Assembly (NCBI RefSeq): GCF_044748305.1 | Contig: NZ_JBIVFT010000008.1 | Span: 62,001 to 126,000 of the forward strand | From: Arthrobacter_E sp044748305 | GTDB taxonomy: Bacteria; Actinomycetota; Actinomycetes; Actinomycetales; Micrococcaceae | Direction: 5' to 3' | DNA: 64,000 bases | Shown here: in pieces, positions 58,059 through 64,000 of the stretch | How the letters are laid out: each line of letters starts with the position of its first letter | How positions within the stretch are numbered: position 1 is the stretch's first letter | Translations under genes and position numbers: made by a program | Notes under the pieces: model-generated | What the model was told of the DNA's origin: nothing | Seen by the model: only the letters and a program-made list of their open reading frames with translations | The model's database searches: none

Positions 58059-58799
58059 TTGCCTGTGGCTCTTGCACACACCGGTGGCCGCCGTCAGGGC
58101 AGCGCCGCCGTCGTTCTGAACATCGGGGAAGTCCTCGCCCAGCTGAGCGAGGACTTTCCTGGTATCTCCGCGTCGAAGATCCGTTTCCTGGAGGAGAAAG
58201 GGCTCATCACCCCGCAGCGGACTCCCGCCGGCTATCGCCAGTACAGTGAGGCCGACGTCGAACGCCTGCGTTTCGTGCTGGCCTTGCAGCGCGATCAGTA
58301 CCTCCCGTTGAAGGTGATCCGCGATTATCTGGATGCCATCGACCGTGGAGAGCGTCCGGAGAGCCTGCCGGGAGGGATGAAGCTTTCCCCCAAGGCCGTC
58401 TCCGATGATCCTGCGGAAGCGTTGCGCGGACGGTCCCGTCACTTGAGCGAAGCACAGCTGCGCACCGAGTCCGGTGCGAGTGTGCGTCTGGTGAAGGAAC
58501 TGCTCGACTACGGGATCATCACGCACCATGAGGGCCTCTTCGACGAGTATGCGCTCCATCTGACGCTGGCTTGCGCCAAGCTGGAGGCCCAAGGGCTTGA
58601 ACCCCGGCACCTGCGTCCGGTGCTCGCGGCGGCCGAGCGCGAGTTCGCTCTCATCGAGCGCGCCGTCGCGCCGCTCGCATCCCGCCGGGACGCGGCCTCG
58701 CAGGCGCGCGCAGCGGAGGCTGCTCGAGAACTCAGCGGCCTGTTGCAGGATCTTCACCAGGCCGTCATCCAGGGTCAGATCGCTCAATTGGAGAAGTGA
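58059..58799 (+). CDS. ftsR: MerR family regulator, FtsR (Rv1828) type
   Basis: A 246-residue MerR protein. The HTH is at about residues 20-90 (LNIGEVLAQLSEDFPGISASKIRFLEEKGLITPQRTPAGYRQYSEADVERL), with a long helical C-terminal part. Position directly after garA and before DUF151 is the conserved order of Rv1827-Rv1828-Rv1829 in M. tuberculosis; the corynebacterial orthologue FtsR activates ftsZ. The start is TTG 58059 or GTG 58065; neither has a strong ribosome site. The stop overlaps the next start (TGATG). Confidence 0.88.
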   Translation: MPVALAHTGGRRQGSAAVVLNIGEVLAQLSEDFPGISASKIRFLEEKGLITPQRTPAGYRQYSEADVERLRFVLALQRDQYLPLKVIRDYLDAIDRGERPESLPGGMKLSPKAVSDDPAEALRGRSRHLSEAQLRTESGASVRLVKELLDYGIITHHEGLFDEYALHLTLACAKLEAQGLEPRHLRPVLAAAEREFALIERAVAPLASRRDAASQARAAEAARELSGLLQDLHQAVIQGQIAQLEK

Positions 58800-59350
58800 T
58801 GATCGAGGTCGAAGTCGTCGGTGTCAGGATCGAACTGCCCGGTAACCAGCCGCTGGTCCTGCTGAAGGAGAGCAACGGCGAACGGCATGTCCCGATCTGG
58901 ATCGGCCCGCCCGAGGCCAGCGCGATCGCCATCGCCCAGCAGGGCATCGTCCCGCCGCGGCCTCTCACCCACGATCTGATGGTGGACGTGATCCACTCGC
59001 TCGGCCGGGAACTGGTGTCCGTCACCATCGTCAGCGTCGAGGACTCCGTGTTTTATGCACAGCTCCAGTTCGACGACGGCACGTCGGTCAGTTCCCGCGC
59101 TTCGGACGCTCTTGCACTGGCCTTGCGCATCCACTGCCGGATCTGGTGCTCGGAACAGGTCATGGACGATGCCGGCGTACTCATCGAGGTCCAGGATGAG
59201 GATGCTGAGGTCGCTCGTCCGGTGGGCGGTGACGGCGAAGAGGAGGAGAGCGAGGCCGGGGCTCCTTCGGCCACCGCCGAACAGGAGCGTGAGCTGCGAC
59301 GATTCAGGGAATTCCTGGATGACATCGAACCCGAGGATTTCGAGCCCTGA
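58799..59350 (+). CDS. DUF151 bifunctional-nuclease-family protein
   Basis: A 183-residue protein with the DUF151 core at residues about 1-130 (VGVRIELPGNQPLVLLKESNGERHVPIWIGPPEASAIA, PRPLTHDLMVDVI, and SSRASDALALALR). The last 45 residues are acidic (GDGEEEESEAG, then RRFREFLDDIEPEDFEP). The plant homologue is described as a nuclease; the bacterial role is unsettled. ATG 58799 overlaps the ftsR stop. It corresponds to Rv1829 in the conserved order. Confidence 0.9.
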   Translation: MIEVEVVGVRIELPGNQPLVLLKESNGERHVPIWIGPPEASAIAIAQQGIVPPRPLTHDLMVDVIHSLGRELVSVTIVSVEDSVFYAQLQFDDGTSVSSRASDALALALRIHCRIWCSEQVMDDAGVLIEVQDEDAEVARPVGGDGEEEESEAGAPSATAEQERELRRFREFLDDIEPEDFEP

Positions 59351-59437
59351 GGGAAGGCTCGGGGCGCCGATCGGGATCCTTAAGCTTCAAGTTCAGCGTT
59401 AAAGTTTCGACACGCCCCGAAAAAGCCTCGAACGTCT

Positions 59438-59466
59438 TTGACCTGGGGGCTCCGCGGCCCTAACGT
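59438..59466 (+). promoter_or_regulatory. Sigma-70-type promoter for the second merR gene
   Basis: TTGACC (59438-59443) and TAACGT (59461-59466) are separated by exactly 17 bases. The predicted transcript has a leader of about 135 bases before the GTG at 59609. Just upstream, CTTAAGCTTCAAG (about 59381-59393) is a near-palindrome that could be a MerR operator. Confidence 0.55.
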
Positions 59467-59608
59467 CGAAGTATCAGGTTCCCATTGCTTCCGTGCGCCG
59501 GGCCGTTCACACTGGAGAGAGACCGCATATCGTGCGGTCGGTCGCTTCGTGTCGGCTTCGCGGTCGGGACGTCTTCGCACCCCGGGAACCGCTGAGGAGG
59601 AGGAACAC

Positions 59609-60199
59609 GTGAGTCCGAAAGGCGAGGCAGGCCAGCGCCAGCACGCAGGCGCATCCATGACCCCCGCTGCGGGCACCCAGGGACTGCTGTTCAGTGAGGA
59701 CCTGCCGATGCTCGATGAGGGCGCCGGCTACCGGGGCCCGACGGCCTGCAAGGCGGCGGGCATCACTTACCGTCAGCTGGACTACTGGGCGCGGACCGGT
59801 CTGGTGGAGCCGACGGTCCGCGGTGCTGCAGGTTCTGGTTCCCAGCGCCTCTACAGCTTCCGGGACATCCTGGTACTCAAGGTCGTCAAGCGTCTCCTGG
59901 ACACAGGTGTCTCTCTGCAGCAGATCCGCTCCGCCGTGGGTCACTTGCGGGAACGCGGCGTCGAGGACTTGGCGCAGATCACCCTCATGAGCGATGGCGC
60001 GAGCGTTTACGAATGCACCTCGGCCGACGAGGTCATCGACCTCGTGCAGGGCGGCCAGGGCGTGTTCGGGATCGCTGTGGGCCGTGTCTGGCGTGAGGTC
60101 GAAGGCACGCTGGCCGAGCTGCCGAGTGAGCAGGCGCTGACCCAGGATTTCCCCGAGGACGAGCTGAGCCGCCGAAGGGCCCAAAAGAAAATCAGCTGA
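59609..60199 (+). CDS. MerR family regulator (Rv1830-like)
   Basis: A 196-residue MerR protein with the HTH at about residues 45-110 (GPTACKAAGITYRQLDYWARTGLVEPTVRG, LYSFRDILVLKVVKRLLDTGVSLQQIR) and a short C-terminal domain (GASVYECTSADEVIDLV, then IAVGRVWREVEGTLAELPS). GTG 59609 has a strong GAGGAGGAGG site upstream. It is the fourth gene of the conserved garA cluster order. Its last codons run into a 15-bp tandem repeat. Confidence 0.9.
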   Translation: MSPKGEAGQRQHAGASMTPAAGTQGLLFSEDLPMLDEGAGYRGPTACKAAGITYRQLDYWARTGLVEPTVRGAAGSGSQRLYSFRDILVLKVVKRLLDTGVSLQQIRSAVGHLRERGVEDLAQITLMSDGASVYECTSADEVIDLVQGGQGVFGIAVGRVWREVEGTLAELPSEQALTQDFPEDELSRRRAQKKIS

Positions 60200-60265
60200 G
60201 CGAAAATCAGCTGAGCGAAGATCAGCTAAGGGAAGATCAGCTAAGGGAAGATCAGCTGATCTTCC
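60188..60265. repeat. 15-bp tandem repeat, five units, at the 3' end of the merR gene
   Basis: Units AAAATCAGCTGAGCG (60188, 60203), AAGATCAGCTAAGGG (60218, 60233) and a final AAGATCAGCTGATCTT (60248). The first unit encodes the last codons and contains the stop. The last unit lies in a perfect 20-base palindrome (60246-60265). The units pair into two identical pairs, which points to stepwise duplication. Confidence 0.9.
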
Positions 60266-60275
60266 CCAGACACAC

Positions 60276-60310
60276 AAGGACCGCCCCACCATCCGGTGGG
60301 GCGGTCCTTT
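60276..60310. terminator. Terminator between convergent merR and parA
   Basis: A perfect 15-bp stem (60276-60290 with 60295-60309) and ATCC loop, flanked by AA and TT in both directions, suited to bidirectional termination. Confidence 0.85.
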
Positions 60311-60337
60311 GCTGTTCTGGGCTTTGTAGGTGCGGCC

Positions 60338-61120
60338 TCAGGCCTTGCGGATCGCGGCGAGGAGCTGGTCGTAGACGCCGGCGACGCCCTTGGCGGAGTC
60401 GCCGGGCCATTGATGCACGGCATGCGCCGCGCCCTGGATCTGCTGCCAGTTGGCGAGCTCCGGTACCACGGGTTCGAGCAGGAGGGGGCCGAACATGGAA
60501 CGCATCTCGTCGAGGCGGTACATGTGTTCGCTGGAACCGAGCCGCACGCGGTTGGCGACGATTCCAGCCGGGTTGAGGCGGGGGGAGAACTCGCGGCGGA
60601 ACATGTCGATGGCGCGCAGCGTACGTTCGGTGCCCGCCACGGAGAACAGACCCGGCTCGGCCACCAGGACGACGTCGTCGCTGGCCTGCCAGGCCATGCG
60701 TGTCAGTCCGTTGAGGGAGGGCGGGCAGTCGATGAGGACCAGTTCGTAGCCGCTCAGCGGTGCGAGGAGGGTCTGGAGGCGGCGCAGATCGCGGCGTCCG
60801 AGATCCGGGCGGTCGTAGATGCCGGAATAGGCCGAACCGATGGCGACGTCGAGTGTGCTCCCGTTGCTCGCCCAGGCGCTCTTCGTGAGGTTCTCGGACA
60901 GGCGCGCCCGGCGGGCCGTCTTGAGCAGCCGACCGATGTCGGTGACATCACCAGCGGTGGCCCCGAGAGCTGTGGAGGCGTCCGCGTGAGGGTCGAGGTC
61001 CACGACCAGAGTGGGGACGCCGGCAGCGAGGGCCGCGGATGCCAGTCCCGTGGTGACGGAGGTCTTACCGACGCCACCTTTGAGACTGCTGACGCTCACG
61101 ACTCGCACTTCTGAATCCAC
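60338..61120 (-). CDS. ParA/MinD-family ATPase, orphan
   Basis: A 260-residue ATPase. The deviant Walker A is SSLKGGVGKTSVT (about residues 11-23), Walker A' VVDLDPHADAS (about 40-50), and Walker B LVLIDCPPSLNGLTRMAW (about 130). No ParB gene or parS-like palindrome is next to it, so it is not the main chromosome partition system; similar solo ParA proteins occur near pyc in related genomes. The start is taken as GTG 61120; GTG 61108 is possible. A plausible role is positioning of some cargo on the nucleoid. Confidence 0.88.
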   Translation of the reverse strand: MDSEVRVVSVSSLKGGVGKTSVTTGLASAALAAGVPTLVVDLDPHADASTALGATAGDVTDIGRLLKTARRARLSENLTKSAWASNGSTLDVAIGSAYSGIYDRPDLGRRDLRRLQTLLAPLSGYELVLIDCPPSLNGLTRMAWQASDDVVLVAEPGLFSVAGTERTLRAIDMFRREFSPRLNPAGIVANRVRLGSSEHMYRLDEMRSMFGPLLLEPVVPELANWQQIQGAAHAVHQWPGDSAKGVAGVYDQLLAAIRKA

Positions 61121-61536
61121 ACCCCTCTTATCGCAACCTCGCCCGTTTCCTCGCGCCCGTCGATGCCGTCCGGTCAACACCCGGCAGGCACCGGCATTCC
61201 GGCGCTACCCACCATCATAGGGGCGAGTGCTCCTCCCGCGCTCCGATTGAGCGGGCGTGCCCCTGTCCGTGTGTCGGATCCCATGCCGGGGAGGGGTGGC
61301 GTTGAGACTTTGGCCCCCGGGTTCCGTCACTTGTCGAAGCCTGGGTGGAGCACGCCGGGCCAGGGGCCGGTCCGGTGGCCCCCATGCGCGAGTCATCATG
61401 AGTCACACAAGCCGCGGCACCGCAGGGGCGGGTCCGCGAGGGAACTAGTGTGATACCCGTCACCGCGTCCTTGTGCGACGGGTGTCACACGGACAGACTG
61501 GGACACGAACCCAGCCGGCTCGAGCTACGGAGAAGT
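61121..61536. other. Intergenic region between parA and pyc
   Basis: A 416-base divergent gap with no gene that I can support. It must hold promoters for both flanking genes, though I see no good -35/-10 pair. The clearest structure is the inverted repeat at 61448-61490. Short open frames inside lack ribosome sites. Confidence 0.6.
61448..61490. promoter_or_regulatory. Long inverted repeat upstream of pyruvate carboxylase
   Basis: GTGTGATACCCGTC (61448-61461) and GACGGGTGTCACAC (61477-61490) pair over 14 positions with one mismatch (a G-U pair in RNA), around a 15-base loop, ending 46 bases before the pyc start. It may be a dimeric operator or a 5'-UTR hairpin. Confidence 0.55.
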
Positions 61537-64000
61537 ATGTTTTCCAAGATTCTGGTGGCCAACCGCGGCGAGATCGCGATCAGGGCCTTCCGCGCGGGCT
61601 ATGAGCTCGGCGCCAAGACCGTCGCCGTCTTCCCACAGGAGGACCGTAATTCCATTCACCGGCAGAAGGCCGACGAGGCGTACCTGATCGGGCAGGAAGG
61701 CCATCCCGTGAGGGCCTATCTGGACATCGAGGAGATCGTCCGGGTGGCCAAGGAATCCGGGGCGGACGCCATCTATCCCGGCTACGGCTTCCTTTCGGAG
61801 AACCCGGGACTGGCCCGGGCCGCGGCCGAGGCCGGGATCACCTTCGTCGGTCCTCCCGCGGAGGTCCTTGAACTGGCGGGCAACAAGGTCAGTGCACTGG
61901 CGGCCGCCCGCGAGGCCGGTGTGCCGGTTCTGAAGTCCTCTGCCCCGTCACAGGACATCGAAGAGCTGCTCGCCGCCGCCGACGGTATCGGGTTCCCCAT
62001 CTTCGCCAAGGCCGTCGCCGGCGGAGGCGGCCGCGGCATGCGGCGCGTCGAGCAGCCGGAGGACCTCCGCGCCGCGCTGGAATCGGCCATGCGGGAGGCG
62101 GATGCCGCCTTCGGCGATCCGACCATGTTCCTCGAGCAGGCCGTACTCCGGCCGCGCCACATCGAGGTGCAGATCCTGGCCGACGCCGAAGGCAACGTCA
62201 TGCACCTCTTCGAGAGGGACTGTTCGCTGCAGCGCCGCCATCAGAAGGTCATCGAGATCGCCCCGGCGCCGGAACTGGATGAGAACATCCGGCAGGCCCT
62301 GTACCGGGACGCCGTGGCCTTCGCCAAGGCTCTGGGTTATGTCAATGCCGGCACGGTGGAGTTCCTCGTCGACACGGCGGGTGAGCGCGCCGGCCAGCAC
62401 GTCTTCATCGAGATGAACCCGCGGATCCAGGTGGAGCACACCGTCACCGAAGAAGTGACGGACGTGGACCTCGTCCAGGCGCAGATGCGCATCGCGGCAG
62501 GGGAGACCCTGGCGGATCTGGGACTTTCCCAGGAGACCGTCAGCCTCAAGGGGGCTGCGCTTCAGTGCCGTATCACCACCGAGGACCCCGCCAACGGCTT
62601 CCGTCCCGACGTCGGCAAGATCACCGGGTACCGTTCCGCGGGCGGTGCGGGTGTCCGGCTGGACGGCGGGACCGTGTACTCAGGCGCGGAGATCAGCCCG
62701 CACTTCGACTCGATGCTCGTCAAGCTGAGCTGCCGTGGCCGGGACTTCCCGGCCGCCGTCGCCCGTGCGCGCCGTGCTCTGGCCGAGTTCCGGATCCGCG
62801 GTGTCTCGACCAACATCCCGTTCCTCCAGGCGGTGCTGGACGATCCCGACTTCGTCGCCGGCCGCGCAGCCACGTCCTTCATCGAGGAACGGCCTGAACT
62901 GCTCAATGCCCGTGGTTCCGCGGACCGTGGCACCAAGCTGCTGACCTGGCTCGCCGAGACCACTGTCAACAAGCCGCACGGCGAGCCGAAGGTGACCACG
63001 GGGCCCGCTGCGAAGCTGCCCGCGGTCCCTGAGATGGAAGCGCCTGCCGGGTCGCGTCAGCGCCTGCAGGAACTCGGTCCGGAGGGCTTCGCCCGCGCTC
63101 TGCGGGAGCAGAACGCCGTGGCCGTCACCGACACCACGTTCCGGGATGCTCACCAATCGCTGCTGGCCACCCGGGTCCGGACCCGCGATCTGGTGGCGGC
63201 CGGCCCCGCCGTGTCGAAACTGCTGCCCGAGCTGCTCTCGGTCGAAGCCTGGGGCGGTGCCACCTACGACGTCGCGCTGCGGTTCCTCGGCGAGGACCCC
63301 TGGCAGCGCCTCGCCGCCCTGCGCGAAGCGATTCCCAACGTCTGTCTGCAGATGCTTCTGCGCGGCCGCAACACGGTCGGTTACACGCCGTACCCGGTGG
63401 AGGTCACCAGGGCGTTCGTGCAGGAAGCCGCCGCCACCGGCATCGACATCTTCCGTATCTTCGACGCGCTGAACGATGTCGATCAGATGGAGCCCGCCAT
63501 CCGCGCGGTCCGGGAGACGGGAACGGCGGTGGCCGAGGTGGCCCTCTGCTACACCGGTGACCTCCTCAACCCCGACGAGGATCTCTACACCCTGGACTAC
63601 TACCTGGGGCTCGCCCAGCGCATCGTCGATGCCGGGGCCCATATCCTGGCCATCAAGGACATGGCCGGCCTGTTGCGCCCGGCGGCGGCAGCGAAGCTCG
63701 TCAGCGCCCTCCGGGAGCGTTTCGATCTTCCGGTGCATCTGCACACCCACGACACCGCAGGCGGCCAGCTCGCCACGCTGCTGGCCGCCGTGGATGCGGG
63801 GGTGGACGCCGTCGACGTGGCCTCCGCAGCCCTGGCGGGCACGACCAGCCAGCCTGCCATGTCCGCGCTCGTCGCGGCGCTCGCTCACACGCCGCGGGAG
63901 ACTGGCCTCAGCTTGTCCTCCGTCGATGCGCTCGAACCTTATTGGGAGGCCGTGCGGAGGGTCTACGCTCCCTTCGAATCAGGTCTGGCCTCACCCACCG
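61537..64000 (+). CDS. pyc: Pyruvate carboxylase (3' end outside window)
   Basis: The first 821 residues of a biotin enzyme that makes oxaloacetate from pyruvate. The biotin carboxylase domain (about residues 1-450) has FSKILVANRGEIAIRAFRA, the ATP-grasp loop AVAGGGGRGMR (about 170) and EMNPRIQVEHTVTEEVT (about 290). The carboxyltransferase domain starts at about 530 with VTDTTFRDAHQSLLATR, the metal-binding Asp, and contains LQMLLRGRNTVGYTPYP, LAIKDMAGLL (biotin-site Lys) and the HLHTHDTAG metal site. The biotin carrier domain lies beyond 64000. A possible ribosome site GGAGAA precedes the ATG. Confidence 0.97.
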   Translation, partial: MFSKILVANRGEIAIRAFRAGYELGAKTVAVFPQEDRNSIHRQKADEAYLIGQEGHPVRAYLDIEEIVRVAKESGADAIYPGYGFLSENPGLARAAAEAGITFVGPPAEVLELAGNKVSALAAAREAGVPVLKSSAPSQDIEELLAAADGIGFPIFAKAVAGGGGRGMRRVEQPEDLRAALESAMREADAAFGDPTMFLEQAVLRPRHIEVQILADAEGNVMHLFERDCSLQRRHQKVIEIAPAPELDENIRQALYRDAVAFAKALGYVNAGTVEFLVDTAGERAGQHVFIEMNPRIQVEHTVTEEVTDVDLVQAQMRIAAGETLADLGLSQETVSLKGAALQCRITTEDPANGFRPDVGKITGYRSAGGAGVRLDGGTVYSGAEISPHFDSMLVKLSCRGRDFPAAVARARRALAEFRIRGVSTNIPFLQAVLDDPDFVAGRAATSFIEERPELLNARGSADRGTKLLTWLAETTVNKPHGEPKVTTGPAAKLPAVPEMEAPAGSRQRLQELGPEGFARALREQNAVAVTDTTFRDAHQSLLATRVRTRDLVAAGPAVSKLLPELLSVEAWGGATYDVALRFLGEDPWQRLAALREAIPNVCLQMLLRGRNTVGYTPYPVEVTRAFVQEAAATGIDIFRIFDALNDVDQMEPAIRAVRETGTAVAEVALCYTGDLLNPDEDLYTLDYYLGLAQRIVDAGAHILAIKDMAGLLRPAAAAKLVSALRERFDLPVHLHTHDTAGGQLATLLAAVDAGVDAVDVASAALAGTTSQPAMSALVAALAHTPRETGLSLSSVDALEPYWEAVRRVYAPFESGLASPT

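Noticed and set aside
59427..59445. TCGAAC followed by a second half resembling an SOS/LexA box before the second merR gene
   Set aside because: The right half (TTGACC) does not match GTTCGA; it is better read as a -35 element.
60188..60265. CRISPR-like array
   Set aside because: Units are contiguous with no spacers and there are no cas genes.
60338..61120. Chromosome or plasmid partition locus
   Set aside because: No parB gene or parS-type sites are near the ParA gene, and pyc and the garA cluster mark this as ordinary chromosome.

Overview
The window is 64 kb of high-GC chromosomal DNA from an actinobacterium, most likely a member of the Micrococcaceae (Arthrobacter and relatives). Three things point there: the gene order gcvH, garA-type FHA gene, ftsR-type merR gene, DUF151 gene, second merR gene; the conserved parA and pyc genes beside them; and many Arthrobacter-like catabolic genes. 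I see no rRNA, tRNA, CRISPR array, insertion sequence or phage gene.

Region by region. 1-9.4 kb: a tetR / DJ-1 / old-yellow-enzyme operon that looks like an electrophile response, a UV-damage glycosylase, an ECF sigma factor with its YciI partner, a nucleoside deaminase, and an enolase-superfamily epimerase plus GNAT pair facing a PucR regulator. 9.4-19.7 kb: cold-shock protein, a two-component system with a membrane partner, a methyltransferase, a flavin monooxygenase, an orphan amino-acid binding lipoprotein facing an Lrp-type regulator with two HTH domains, and small stress or detoxification proteins. 19.7-28.1 kb: a molybdenum/formate module (mobA fused to DUF6457, moeA, fdhD, an oxalate/formate-type transporter and a YdeP-type molybdo-oxidoreductase), interrupted by a YdcF-type lipoprotein. 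28.1-30.9 kb: a penicillin-acylase-like gene and a hydroxamate-siderophore-type acyltransferase behind a good DtxR/IdeR-like iron box.

30.9-56.3 kb is the most unusual part. It is an accessory catabolic island with two complete Opp/Dpp ABC transporters, three cytosine-deaminase-like amidohydrolases that are paralogues of each other, a YtcJ-type amidohydrolase, a NylB-family (6-aminohexanoate-dimer hydrolase) serine hydrolase, an isochorismatase-type amidase, two APC permeases, and GntR (two), TetR and GlxA/AraC-type regulators. The gaps between these genes carry repeated copies of two short palindromes: TTGGTATNCC-type sites at six places, and TGAAYGCCRTTCA at two. This suggests a locally wired regulon for import and hydrolysis of small amides or N-heterocycles; the substrate cannot be read from sequence.

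56.3-64 kb is core genome: a membrane protein, gcvH, the garA/ftsR/DUF151/merR cluster, an orphan ParA ATPase, and pyruvate carboxylase, which runs off the end of the window.
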